Assembly: GCA_009925805.1 (NCBI GenBank)
Contig: RFQF01000012.1
Span: 1 to 21,677 of the forward strand
Reading direction: 5' to 3'
Source: Flavobacteriia bacterium
GTDB taxonomy: Bacteria > Bacteroidota > Bacteroidia > Flavobacteriales_D > Crocinitomicaceae
Length of the DNA: 21,677 nucleotides
Numbering within the stretch: position 1 is the stretch's first letter; each line of letters starts with the position of its first letter. Under the pieces are notes generated by a model. The model saw only the letters and a program-made list of their open reading frames with translations. It was not told the origin of the DNA and ran no database searches. Positions 7,656 through 16,452 of the stretch are shown piece after piece. A program made the translations under genes and the position numbers.

Positions 7656-9011
7656 TTACTCGTCGTCTTTGGTAAAGAAATTATCGATCATCTTCCATGT
7701 TTCTTTGGACATCACTTTCGCGAAAAAGGAGCCTTTTTTACGCACATCCCCGTGGTTAATCACATCACTAGTATTGGAAACAACATTCGCGTTGGCGCCC
7801 AATTCTTCATGTTCAAACCCCTTCAACACCAAACCGATTCCGGTGGAATAGATAGGGCAATCAATTCCTTCTATTTTATTGGTATTGGCTAAATGCATCG
7901 TAGGGTATCCAATGCGGGTGGTCATTCCCGTTTTAAACTCAAACAATTGCGGTAAATGTTTGAGCTGAGCTCCTCCACCGGTTACCACAATACCTCCAAT
8001 AATTTTATGCTCAACACCGGAATTCCGAATTTCCACTTGAACCAGCTCAACGATTTCTTCCATGCGTGCTTGAATGATTCCAGCCAGGGTGGTGAGACTA
8101 ATCTCTTTGGAAGTATTTCCGTTAACTCCTGGAATGCACACAATTTCATTTCCTTTGCTTTCGCTCACCAAAGCGCTTCCATGCTTCACTTTGAGGGTCT
8201 CTGCATAACGTGGAATGATCTTGCAACCGTTTCGTATGTCTTCCGTGATTACATTACCACCGAACGGAATAACCGCGGTATGACGAATTAGCCCATCATA
8301 GAAAATGGCCACATCGGTAGTCCCGCCCCCGATATCCACCAAAACCACTCCGGCTTCTTTTTCTTCATCGTTCAATACTGCTTGGGCGGAGGCAATGGGT
8401 TCCAAGATAATTTCATTAATGCTCAGTCCTGAGCGCTCTACACATGTTCTGATGTTGGTTACGTTCGAGACGTGCCCTGTAATTATGTGGAAATTAGCTT
8501 CCAAACGAATTCCGGCCATTCCTCGAGGATCCTTGATTCCTTGCTCGTTATCTACGATATATTCTTGAGGAAGCACGGTCACAATTTCCTCGCCGGGAGT
8601 CATCACCAAGGAGTACATGTCGTCGATTAACGCATCGATGTCTTTTTGTGAAATTTCACCTTGGGGATTTTTTCGTACATGAATTCCTCTTGTTTGTACG
8701 CTTTTAATGTGCTGTCCCGCAATTCCTACATTCACATTATTAATTTTCAAATTCCCTTGAACACGTTCTTGGGCGAGCGCAACCGACTGGGTAATGGATT
8801 GAATGGTCTTTTCAATATTGGAAACCACTCCACGCAAAACCCCAATGGATTCTGTTTTGCCCATGGAAATGATCTCTATTTTTCCGAATTCATTCTTTAC
8901 CCCCACAAAACAAGCAATTTTGGTGGTTCCAATATCCAAGCCTACAACAACCCGAGGTTTCTTCTTATTCTGGGGAGTTGTCCCGCCGTTTACAAACGAT
9001 TTGTCCGTCAT
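7656..9011 (-). CDS. ftsA: Cell division protein FtsA
   Basis: FtsA is the actin-like ATPase that tethers FtsZ to the inner membrane and recruits later divisome proteins. It has 451 residues. The actin-fold motifs are VVGLDIGTTK near the N-terminus (phosphate 1), VLVDIGGGTTDVA (phosphate 2) and GIVVTGGGAQL (adenosine). The SHS2-like 1C domain lies between the first two. The C-terminal segment FFAKVMSKETWKMIDNFF is amphipathic and should be the membrane-targeting helix. The start ATG lies 47 nt inside ftsQ, and no ATG occurs between the ftsQ stop and the VVVGLDIG motif, so the overlap looks real. Residues 2-20 (polar, Lys-rich) fall in the overlap. Confidence 0.97.
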   Translation of the reverse strand: MTDKSFVNGGTTPQNKKKPRVVVGLDIGTTKIACFVGVKNEFGKIEIISMGKTESIGVLRGVVSNIEKTIQSITQSVALAQERVQGNLKINNVNVGIAGQHIKSVQTRGIHVRKNPQGEISQKDIDALIDDMYSLVMTPGEEIVTVLPQEYIVDNEQGIKDPRGMAGIRLEANFHIITGHVSNVTNIRTCVERSGLSINEIILEPIASAQAVLNDEEKEAGVVLVDIGGGTTDVAIFYDGLIRHTAVIPFGGNVITEDIRNGCKIIPRYAETLKVKHGSALVSESKGNEIVCIPGVNGNTSKEISLTTLAGIIQARMEEIVELVQVEIRNSGVEHKIIGGIVVTGGGAQLKHLPQLFEFKTGMTTRIGYPTMHLANTNKIEGIDCPIYSTGIGLVLKGFEHEELGANANVVSNTSDVINHGDVRKKGSFFAKVMSKETWKMIDNFFTKDDE

Positions 9012-9780
9012 ATTTCACATTTATTTCCGAATACTTTTTCCAACCCTTGTAAGGAATTCCTTCCTCGTAAAAAATCCTTAACCGCTTGAATTTATCTTCC
9101 ACTTGGCTGTCGGAATAGGCCGAACCAAAAACAATTCTTTGATCTCCCACCAATGGAATCAGCACAAAGGAACCGTCCTTCTCCAAATACACCTGACCAA
9201 TTAATGGATTGAATAACGGGTCATTGCAAACATAATTTGAAATACGATAGCAATCGTCGATTTTTCTAATATTTTTCAAAGAGTCGTTGTTAATAAAATC
9301 GGACACCTTGATTCTTGACAAAGGCTCGTTAAAAGCTCCAGAAATCACCAATACGTGGGCGGTATGCAGGTTGTTCACGGCAATTGTTTGCCCATCGCTA
9401 TCCAAATAGACCGAAGAACCATTTTCTGCAAATAGCCTAGCGATTGGTTTGCGCAACCACACTTCAATGAACCACATTCCCCCTAAGTTTTTATAAACCC
9501 GCACCATTTTTACCTCCTCCATTTGCTGAACACGTCGCTCAACCATGAGCAGATTTAACTGTTCAAAGTGTGCATCGGGTTGGTAAATTTTACCCTCGAT
9601 TAGCCGTTCTTTAAGTTCATGTTCATTCAACAAGGCCTCGGCTCCATCCACATGTACCAGAATGTTTGGGTGTCCAACCGTACGATGCGCTTCTTTGCGA
9701 ATAGCACTGATTAGCCCCAAGACCACCAATGCTGTAAGCAGCGAACCCGCTAACCAAGTATACCATTTAACGTTTTTCAT
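8965..9780 (-). CDS. ftsQ: Cell division protein FtsQ/DivIB
   Basis: FtsQ is a bitopic membrane protein that links early and late divisome proteins. It has 271 residues: a short cytoplasmic start, one membrane segment (about 7-26, WLAGSLLTALVVLGLISAI), then a periplasmic POTRA-like part (HPNILVHVDG...LNEHELKERL) and a beta domain (VYLDSDGQTIAV, VLVISGAF) ending INVKYDGQIVCKRR. The sequence is diverged, as usual for Bacteroidota FtsQ, and the call rests on architecture plus position between murC and ftsA. The start overlaps the murC stop (ATGA at 9777-9780) and the 3' end overlaps ftsA by 47 nt. Confidence 0.9.
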   Translation of the reverse strand: MKNVKWYTWLAGSLLTALVVLGLISAIRKEAHRTVGHPNILVHVDGAEALLNEHELKERLIEGKIYQPDAHFEQLNLLMVERRVQQMEEVKMVRVYKNLGGMWFIEVWLRKPIARLFAENGSSVYLDSDGQTIAVNNLHTAHVLVISGAFNEPLSRIKVSDFINNDSLKNIRKIDDCYRISNYVCNDPLFNPLIGQVYLEKDGSFVLIPLVGDQRIVFGSAYSDSQVEDKFKRLRIFYEEGIPYKGWKKYSEINVKYDGQIVCKRRDNSPE

Positions 9781-11150
9781 TCGTTTTCATTAGCGATTAA
9801 AAGTTCCTTTACTGCTGGCACCAATCGATCAATATCGCCCGCACCAAGGGTCAGTAAAACCCCTTGATTAAAATCTCTGAGCAGAGGCATTAATGCTGCC
9901 GGAGTCACACATTGCTTTTTTTCCATCCTGATTTTGGAGAGCAACCAAGGGCTATCGATTCCGGAGATAGGCAATTCCCGCGCTGGGTAGATAGGAAGTA
10001 AAAATAATTGATCCAAACCTGCTAAAGCCTCAGCAAACCCTTGGGCGAAATCTTTGGTTCGTGAAAACAAGTGGGGCTGAAATACCCCTGCAATGGGAAG
10101 GTTTGGAAACATCGCTTTTACTGATTCAATCAATCGACTTATTTCTGTAGGATGATGTGCATAATCATCGATGAACACTAAGTTATCGGATTGATAAACC
10201 ATTTCAAACCTTCGTTTAATCCCTTGAAACCGTGAAAAATGGGGGATAATGGACGGCAATTCAAGCCCTAATTCAGCGCAAAGAGCTAAGGCCGCCACCG
10301 CATTTTCTGCATTGTGTTGACCATGAATTCCGATATGAATGTCGTTAAAAACTCCCTTGGGCGTTTTCAGGGTAAAGGATATTCCTTGCGCCCCTTCCAC
10401 TAAATTAATCCCCACATAATCCGCCGTAGTAGACTCCAAGGCATAGCTTACTTTCTTGCATAACCCAGGTAATGCAATACCCTCTCGAACCACGAGCACC
10501 CCTCTCGGATCAATTTTCATTGCATACTGGCGAAATCCCTCGTGAAACTTATCAGCTGTTTCATAAATATCCAAGTGGTCTGGGTCCACGGAAGTAACTA
10601 TTCCAGCAAAGGGTGCTAGAAATAAGAACGATCGATCAAACTCATCGGCTTCCATCACCGTAAATTCGGCCTTATCGGAAAAAAGATAATTGCTATCAAA
10701 ATTGGTAGCGATGGCCCCTAAAAACGCATTGCACTTGTGGGGAGTTTCACTCAGCAGGAACGCCAGCATCGCTGACGTAGTAGATTTCCCATGGGTTCCT
10801 GCAACTCCGATTGATTTTTCAAAACGTGTAACCATACCCAGGGTTTCTGCGCGCTTTACCAAGGAAAAGGCCCGCTTATGGAATTCCAGCATTAACGTTG
10901 CGTTCTTTGGAATGGCCGGGGTATAAACAACGAGGCAATTTTCCGGTGTTAAGGCTTCAAAAGCTTCGTTCCATTGGTCATCATAAACCACCAATGCCCC
11001 TTCTTGCGTTAGTTTTTCCGTAATCCCTGAAGGCGTTTTATCGTAACCCATCACCGATCTTCCCTTGACTAAAAAGTAACGCGCCATAGCCGACATTCCG
11101 ATACCTCCGATCCCTAAAAAAAACACGTAAGGAGTATTCAGTTTATTCAT
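9777..11150 (-). CDS. murC: UDP-N-acetylmuramate--L-alanine ligase (MurC)
   Basis: MurC adds L-Ala to UDP-MurNAc using ATP, the first amino-acid step of the peptidoglycan stem peptide, in the cytoplasm. I set the start at the ATG at 11150 (MNKLNTPYVFFLGIGGIGMS), giving 457 residues, the normal length. The frame is open further upstream, but that stretch is out-of-frame murG and has no family similarity. Visible are the UDP-binding GIGGIGMSAMA (13-23), the P-loop GTHGKSTT (118-125), the central-domain EADEFDRSF and the C-terminal-domain DDYAHHPTE. The gene overlaps the murG end by 8 nt and the ftsQ start by 4 nt, so translation is probably coupled through this stretch. Confidence 0.97.
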   Translation of the reverse strand: MNKLNTPYVFFLGIGGIGMSAMARYFLVKGRSVMGYDKTPSGITEKLTQEGALVVYDDQWNEAFEALTPENCLVVYTPAIPKNATLMLEFHKRAFSLVKRAETLGMVTRFEKSIGVAGTHGKSTTSAMLAFLLSETPHKCNAFLGAIATNFDSNYLFSDKAEFTVMEADEFDRSFLFLAPFAGIVTSVDPDHLDIYETADKFHEGFRQYAMKIDPRGVLVVREGIALPGLCKKVSYALESTTADYVGINLVEGAQGISFTLKTPKGVFNDIHIGIHGQHNAENAVAALALCAELGLELPSIIPHFSRFQGIKRRFEMVYQSDNLVFIDDYAHHPTEISRLIESVKAMFPNLPIAGVFQPHLFSRTKDFAQGFAEALAGLDQLFLLPIYPARELPISGIDSPWLLSKIRMEKKQCVTPAALMPLLRDFNQGVLLTLGAGDIDRLVPAVKELLIANENE

Positions 11151-12243
11151 TGGAAACCATTTTTTGACAAATATCCACAATGTGGTTGGTTGCATTCGGT
11201 AATGCGAAGCTATGCAACGCCAAGGACATGCGCTCCGCCGTGGCTGTATCCTCCAACAATCGAAGGATGTTTGGCCATAAGCCTGTCGGGGCCTCAGCGT
11301 CAGGTACCAACCAAGCGGCCCCTTGATTAGAAAGCGCCAAGGCATTTTTGGTTTGGTGATCCTCGGAAACATTGGGAGACGGCACAAGGATTATGGGTTT
11401 CGCAACCAAAGCAAGTTCAGAAATGGAAGTTGCTCCTGCCCGAGAAATTATAATATCCGCAGCAGCATAGGCAAATTCCATGCGTTCAATGAAGGGAAAG
11501 AGATGCACATTTTTAGGAAGCGTTCGGTTGTTTAATTCCTCGAAGTGGGCCTTTCCGCATTGCCAAAGAACTTGAACCTTTTCCATGGTTTCAATTTCCT
11601 GCAACGCATTTAGGATGGCCTGATTCATTGTCTTTGCTCCCAGGGAACCTCCCATCACAAAAACGGTTTTACATGACGCATTCAAACCGTAAAAAGCAAG
11701 CGCCTCAGCACGTTGATGTTGTACCTCTACGAGTTCTTGTCTCACGGGATTTCCCGTTTTTATTAGGTTGGATTTCGGAAAAAACTGCTCCATTCCTTCG
11801 TAGGCAACACAGATAGCTTTTGCTTTTTTAGCAAGTAATAGATTCGTTTTACCGGGGAATGAATTCTGTTCTTGAATTAACGTAGGCAGGTTCATCCATT
11901 GGGCCATTTTAAGGGTTGGACCGCTAGCATATCCTCCAACCCCAATCACCAACTGAGGTTTAAATTGGGAGAGAATCGACCTAACACCTGACATGCTCTT
12001 CCATAACTTTATTGGGAGCGTTAAATTCTTAAGGGGTGATTTTCGATTAAATCCAGAGATCGTAAGGCCTTTAATTTCAAACCCTGCCTGGGGGACTTTC
12101 TCCATTTCCATGCGACCATTTGCCCCAATGAACAAGATGTTGCATGAAGGAAAGCGATGCTGAATAGCCTTTGCAATCGCGATAGCGGGAAAAATGTGAC
12201 CTCCTGTGCCTCCGCCGGATATAATGATGCGTTCTAAGTTCAT
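11143..12243 (-). CDS. murG: Lipid II synthase MurG (GlcNAc transferase)
   Basis: MurG transfers GlcNAc from UDP-GlcNAc to lipid I, making lipid II on the inner face of the membrane. The protein has 366 residues and a GT-B fold. The first glycine loop is GGGTGGHIFPA (10-20), the second is VIGVGGYASGP and a third glycine-rich turn is MGGSLGAKTMN. The C-terminal nucleotide-sugar site shows SRAGATSISEL and EDHQTKNA. It starts inside the ftsW stop (ATGA at 12240-12243). No anomalies seen. Confidence 0.97.
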   Translation of the reverse strand: MNLERIIISGGGTGGHIFPAIAIAKAIQHRFPSCNILFIGANGRMEMEKVPQAGFEIKGLTISGFNRKSPLKNLTLPIKLWKSMSGVRSILSQFKPQLVIGVGGYASGPTLKMAQWMNLPTLIQEQNSFPGKTNLLLAKKAKAICVAYEGMEQFFPKSNLIKTGNPVRQELVEVQHQRAEALAFYGLNASCKTVFVMGGSLGAKTMNQAILNALQEIETMEKVQVLWQCGKAHFEELNNRTLPKNVHLFPFIERMEFAYAAADIIISRAGATSISELALVAKPIILVPSPNVSEDHQTKNALALSNQGAAWLVPDAEAPTGLWPNILRLLEDTATAERMSLALHSFALPNATNHIVDICQKMVSNE

Positions 12244-13403
12244 ATTTCTTGAGTTTCAGCAGATAGTGCTTTGGCCTGTTTAACGGCAAAAGATTGAATA
12301 ATCCCGATTGAAACGCAGGCCATAATTAATGCCGAACCGCCCATGGCGAGAAAGGGCATGTTTTGACCCGTTACCGGAAAAGTACCTGTGCATACGAGCA
12401 TGTTAATGCTTGCTTGCGCCAACAAATGAAGTCCAATCGCCAAGCAAACATAGGTTTCAAAGAGGTTTTCCGATTTTAGTCCAATGCGAATAATTCGAAA
12501 AAGCAGTATCATATAAAGAAAGGACAAAATTACCGCGGAAACAAAACCAAATTCCTCTACGAAACTGGCATAATAAAAATCCGCATAAGCCTCTGGAAGG
12601 TATTCTTTTAGCTTGCCGTCTCCCACGCCTAATCCTACCCATGAGCCAGCATGAATGGCCCGTCGCGCGTCCAGAGCCTGGGCATTTTCCACCACATTTT
12701 GCTCCGTAGAAGCGCTGTTGGTAATCCTGTTTTTCCACGTTTCAAACCGAGGAAGAAGATTTGCTTGAGGAATCGCGGTATGAATGGCAATAACTACCAA
12801 GAGCAACAATACCCCGACACCGCCCATAGTCAACAGTTTGGACATAGGGACTCTACCAATGAACAAAACGGCCATGGATAATGCGAACACCAGGAGTGAC
12901 GTAGAAAGGTTATCTTTGAAAATCAATCCACAAATGACAACAATAGGAATCATTAACGGCAGAATTCCTTCTTTCCAGTCGTTCAATTTGTCCTTTTTAC
13001 GCACCAACAAACGGGACAAATAAAGGAACAGTGCCAATTTCGCAAAGTCGGAAGACTGGAAGGTAAGACCAATAACGGGAATGGACACCCACCTTCCGGC
13101 GCCGTTAACTTCCTTACCAAAAAAGAAGGTAAAGATTAATAAAGCAACGGCGAAATAATAAGCAAACTTGGCGATTTGCGAAAAATACTTGGCATCCATT
13201 TTATGCAAAAAATAAATGCATGAAAAACCCATCACCACATAGATCATGTGTTTAAACAAATAATGAAAAGGGCTGCTTCCCTCCATTTTCACAAGAATTG
13301 GAACGAAGCTGTATACGGTAACAATGGATAGCGCCAAAAACAACAACGTAATTATCCAAATGACCAAATCCCCTTTCAAATAAGTAATGAGCAGTTTTTT
13401 CAT
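12240..13403 (-). CDS. ftsW: Septal SEDS glycosyltransferase FtsW
   Basis: FtsW polymerises lipid II at the septum together with FtsI. It has 387 residues with about ten hydrophobic segments. SEDS-family marks are GAGRWVSI, FQSSDFAKLAL, the ADFYYASFVEEFGF segment carrying the catalytic Asp and conserved Glu, and PVTGQNMPFLAMGGSALI near the C-terminus. The last corresponds to the usual PVTGQTLPxxSxGG, with modest substitutions. The cytoplasmic tail (KQAKALSAETQEI) is short. It starts 6 nt after the unrecognised 148-residue gene and overlaps murG by 4 nt. In most Bacteroidota ftsW directly follows murD, so the intervening gene is unusual. Confidence 0.96.
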   Translation of the reverse strand: MKKLLITYLKGDLVIWIITLLFLALSIVTVYSFVPILVKMEGSSPFHYLFKHMIYVVMGFSCIYFLHKMDAKYFSQIAKFAYYFAVALLIFTFFFGKEVNGAGRWVSIPVIGLTFQSSDFAKLALFLYLSRLLVRKKDKLNDWKEGILPLMIPIVVICGLIFKDNLSTSLLVFALSMAVLFIGRVPMSKLLTMGGVGVLLLLVVIAIHTAIPQANLLPRFETWKNRITNSASTEQNVVENAQALDARRAIHAGSWVGLGVGDGKLKEYLPEAYADFYYASFVEEFGFVSAVILSFLYMILLFRIIRIGLKSENLFETYVCLAIGLHLLAQASINMLVCTGTFPVTGQNMPFLAMGGSALIMACVSIGIIQSFAVKQAKALSAETQEI

Positions 13404-13409
13404 GATCGG

Positions 13410-13856
13410 TTAGTAATGGAAGGAGGAAGTAAATTCATGAATCAATGCTGCGCCTTCCGTTCCTTTTGCGGTAAACAAAACGATTCCTTGACTTTTAACC
13501 ATTTTGGGCAGCAAAAAGACTTCGAAGCAAGAGGATATAGTTTGTGCATCCCCAAAAAGTGCAGGAACCGTCTCCTTCGAGGAAACAAGGAAAAGCTTGC
13601 CTACGTTCGGGAAATGGTGGACCTTGCCTGAGCACAAAGAATGAAAGGCCTCTTCGGTAGTCACCCAATAAACTGGAAAGGGCATGGATTCCATCGTGGG
13701 AATCAACTTTTCCAAACTTGGATTCAGCCATGTGAACACCTCAAATCCTGTAAATTTACCCCAAGATTGGATTTCCCAACCCTGATTTTGCTGATGCAAC
13801 GCCTCTTGACGTGCACGGAGCAATTCCGACTTCTGGGTAATAACGCTCTTTTTCAT
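13410..13856 (-). CDS. Unrecognised 148-residue protein between murD and ftsW
   Basis: I do not recognise this gene. The best start is the ATG at 13856 (MKKSVITQKSELLRARQEAL), one base after the murD TAG. The open frame continues 46 codons upstream, but only as a shadow of murD. The stop is 6 nt before the ftsW ATG, so it is packed like a true operon member. The protein looks soluble: no signal peptide and no clear membrane segment. Residues 1-25 are charged and probably helical. A Trp-rich stretch follows (WEIQSWGKFTGFEVFTW), then alternating predicted strands and helices (VYWVTT, KLFLVSS, ETVPALFG, GIVLFTAKG). The C-terminal half shows weak similarity in order and spacing to the MurD C-terminal domain (ESMPFPVYWV against ESMSKPTVWI). 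This is suggestive only. Alternatives are an orphan divisome accessory protein or a decaying MurD fragment. Confidence 0.72.
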   Translation of the reverse strand: MKKSVITQKSELLRARQEALHQQNQGWEIQSWGKFTGFEVFTWLNPSLEKLIPTMESMPFPVYWVTTEEAFHSLCSGKVHHFPNVGKLFLVSSKETVPALFGDAQTISSCFEVFLLPKMVKSQGIVLFTAKGTEGAALIHEFTSSFHY

Positions 13857-13857
13857 A

Positions 13858-15201
13858 CTATAAATTACGAACGGCTTTTTTGAATTGTACCCCTCGGTCT
13901 TCGTAATTGCTGAATAAATCAAAACTCGCGCATGCGGGAGATAAGAGAACCGTGGAATCCGTTCCCGCAAGACGATACGCCTCACGTACAGCATCTTTGG
14001 CGTTATTGGTTTCTACTATTTCTGCAACATAGGAAGAGAAGGTTTCTTTGATTTTCGCATTATCCACCCCTAAGCAAACGATGGCTTTAACCTTGGATTT
14101 AACCAATTCCAATAATTCGTTGTAATCGTTTCCTTTATCCACACCACCAACGATCCAAACCGTTGGTTTACTCATGCTTTCCAAAGCATACCAAGCAGCG
14201 TTGATGTTGGTAGCTTTTGAATCATTAATAAATTCTACTCCGTGGACTTTTGCGACAAATTCCAATCGATGTTCGACACTTTCGAAATCGGTCAAACTTT
14301 CCCGAACCAATTCCGGTCGGATTTCTACTAATCGTGCTGCGATACCTGCGGCTAATGCATTCTGCGCATTGTGTTTTCCCTTTAGGGCGAGTTCATGAAT
14401 TGACATAGTTGTTGTTGTTTTTATATTGATAATTAAGGTTTCATTGGTGACATACCCTCCAAAACCGAGGGGTTTGGAAAGCGAAAAAGGAGCTTGGACA
14501 GCGTTTGTGGACGTGTTTTCTAGTGCATTAACCACCGCAACATCGTCGGCATTGTAAATGAAATAACACGATTCGTCCATGTTTTGAAGGATTCGAAACT
14601 TGGCTTGGATATACTTATCCATTTGATAGTTATACCTATCCAAGTGGTCTGGGGAGATGTTCAGCAGCACGGCAATATCTGCCTTGAACGCGTACATGTC
14701 GTCCAGTTGAAAAGAGCTTAACTCAAGAACATACCAAGCCGCATCGTTTTGCGCCACTTGCTTGGCATAACTGGCTCCAACGTTACCCGCCAGCGCTACA
14801 TCGAATCCCGCTTTCTTAAGGATGTGGAAAATCCATAAGGTAGTGGTTGTTTTTCCATTACTTCCTGTAATACAAATGGTTTTTCCTTTGGAAAAGGGGC
14901 GAGCAAACTCAATTTCCGAAACCACGGGAATCCCATCCTCCTTGATTTTTTGAATGATGGGAGCCTCGTTCGGGATGCCCGGAGATTTTACCACGAGGGT
15001 CGCTTGAAGTACTTTTTCTAAGGAATGTGAGCCTTCTTCAAAGGGAATACGGTTTGTTTCAAGAAAATCCTTTGCCTCGGGGTTTATGGCTTTTGCATCC
15101 GAAACAAACACCGAAAAGCCCTTCGTAACAGCGAGCATGGCTGCACCTAAACCGCTTTCGCCGGCTCCTAAAATGACAATATGTTCGTAGTTATACTTCA
15201 A
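13858..15201 (-). CDS. murD: UDP-N-acetylmuramoyl-L-alanine--D-glutamate ligase (MurD)
   Basis: MurD adds D-Glu to UDP-MurNAc-L-Ala with ATP. It has 447 residues and all three Mur-ligase domains: the UDP-binding Rossmann part (IVILGAGESGLGAA, 8-21), the P-loop TGSNGKTTT (112-120) with LNISPDHLDRY in the central domain, and the C-terminal domain from about 313 (HRLEF, NDSKATN, WIVGGVDKG, LLSPACASFDLF) ending EDRGVQFKKAVRNL. It starts 1 nt after the mraY stop and ends 1 nt before the unrecognised small gene. The gene is intact. Confidence 0.97.
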   Translation of the reverse strand: MKYNYEHIVILGAGESGLGAAMLAVTKGFSVFVSDAKAINPEAKDFLETNRIPFEEGSHSLEKVLQATLVVKSPGIPNEAPIIQKIKEDGIPVVSEIEFARPFSKGKTICITGSNGKTTTTLWIFHILKKAGFDVALAGNVGASYAKQVAQNDAAWYVLELSSFQLDDMYAFKADIAVLLNISPDHLDRYNYQMDKYIQAKFRILQNMDESCYFIYNADDVAVVNALENTSTNAVQAPFSLSKPLGFGGYVTNETLIINIKTTTTMSIHELALKGKHNAQNALAAGIAARLVEIRPELVRESLTDFESVEHRLEFVAKVHGVEFINDSKATNINAAWYALESMSKPTVWIVGGVDKGNDYNELLELVKSKVKAIVCLGVDNAKIKETFSSYVAEIVETNNAKDAVREAYRLAGTDSTVLLSPACASFDLFSNYEDRGVQFKKAVRNL

Positions 15202-15202
15202 C

Positions 15203-16447
15203 TTAACGAACTTTTAGGGTTACAATGGAAATTACGGCCAATAAAATTCCAACGATCCAGAACCTCGCTACAATTTTAGCTTCATGGAGGCCTTTTTTCT
15301 GGTAATGGTGGTGTAACGGAGCCATTAAGAAGATTCTTCTCCCTTCGCCAAACCTGCGCTTCGTAAGCTTGAAATAGCCCACTTGCAGCATGACCGAAAG
15401 GTTTTCAATTAAAAAGACACCGCAAAGGACCGGTATTAGAAGTTCTTTACGAATGGAAATAGCAAACACGGCAATGATTCCGCCGAGCGCCAAACTGCCT
15501 GTATCGCCCATAAATACTTGAGCCGGAAAGGAATTATACCAAAGAAAACCGATACATGCTCCTACGAAAGCAGCAATGAACACCACGAGCTCTTCCGCTT
15601 GAGGGATGTACATTACATTCAGGTAATCCGCAAACTTTCCGTTAGAACTCACATAGGCCAATACAGCCAAAGCGAGACCGATAATCGCGGAAGTTCCTGT
15701 TGCTAATCCATCCAAGCCGTCGGTCATATTCGCCCCGTTTGACACCGCAATCACGATAAAAATCACGATAGGAATAAAGAGCAACCAACCGTAGTTTTTA
15801 TTGGAATCTCCTATCAACCAATTATAGTTAAATTCATTTCCTTTGATAAAAGGAATGGTGGTGGTCATGTCATCAGTAGCAATCCAGCGAAATTGATCGT
15901 TCCCCTCTTGAACGTGTTCTTTGGTAACAAACACCTCGTCTTTTTGCAATTGATAATTGCTGGGAACGCGTTTATGTACCCTAACATCGCCCGAAAAATA
16001 CAGGATGGACCCAACGATTACCCCTACGCCAATCTGTCCAATGATTTTAAATTTCCCTTTGAGGCCTTCTTTGTTCTTCTTAAAAACCTTGATATAATCA
16101 TCCAGAAAGCCAATTAATCCTAACCAAACCGTTGCGATAAGCATGGTTATCACATAAATGTTGTCCAGTTTAGCAAACAAGAGGGTTGGTAAAAGAATGG
16201 CACTCAGAATGATCAAACCTCCCATCGTAGGGGTACCCGACTTTTCAATTTGTCCGGCTAAACCTAAATCGCGAACGGTTTCCCCAATCTGTTGTTTCCT
16301 TAGACGATTTATAATGCGCTTACCAAAAAGGATTGAAACCACCAAGGAACCAATTAAGGCCATGGATGCACGAAACGAAATATAATCGAACAATCCTGCG
16401 CCTGGAACATTGAATTGATCAAAAAAACGGAATAAATAATACAACAT
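15203..16447 (-). CDS. mraY: Phospho-N-acetylmuramoyl-pentapeptide transferase (MraY)
   Basis: MraY transfers phospho-MurNAc-pentapeptide to undecaprenyl phosphate, making lipid I at the inner membrane. It has 414 residues against about 360 in E. coli, with about ten membrane segments. Active-site marks are FLDDYIK (Asp116/Asp117), NMTDGLDGLA (239-248), the GDTGSLALGG loop (313-322) and the HHH motif (378-380) before YQKKG. The extra length is mainly an expanded loop at about 152-220 (GDVRVHKRVPSNYQ onward), between the fourth and fifth membrane segments, on the periplasmic side by comparison with the known MraY topology. Long MraY proteins are common in Bacteroidota. It starts 5 nt after the murE stop. 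Confidence 0.97.
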   Translation of the reverse strand: MLYYLFRFFDQFNVPGAGLFDYISFRASMALIGSLVVSILFGKRIINRLRKQQIGETVRDLGLAGQIEKSGTPTMGGLIILSAILLPTLLFAKLDNIYVITMLIATVWLGLIGFLDDYIKVFKKNKEGLKGKFKIIGQIGVGVIVGSILYFSGDVRVHKRVPSNYQLQKDEVFVTKEHVQEGNDQFRWIATDDMTTTIPFIKGNEFNYNWLIGDSNKNYGWLLFIPIVIFIVIAVSNGANMTDGLDGLATGTSAIIGLALAVLAYVSSNGKFADYLNVMYIPQAEELVVFIAAFVGACIGFLWYNSFPAQVFMGDTGSLALGGIIAVFAISIRKELLIPVLCGVFLIENLSVMLQVGYFKLTKRRFGEGRRIFLMAPLHHHYQKKGLHEAKIVARFWIVGILLAVISIVTLKVR

Positions 16448-16452
16448 ATCGC

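Noticed and set aside
8661..9089. 142-codon + strand frame opposite ftsA and ftsQ
   Set aside because: Shadow of conserved - strand genes, with no family-like features.
11151..11387. Upstream extension of the murC frame by 79 codons
   Set aside because: It overlaps murG and its translation has no similarity to Mur ligases. The family N-terminus starts at the ATG at 11150.
13857..13994. Upstream extension of the unknown small gene by 46 codons
   Set aside because: It is wholly inside the 3' end of murD in another frame. The ATG at 13856 is well placed one base after the murD stop.
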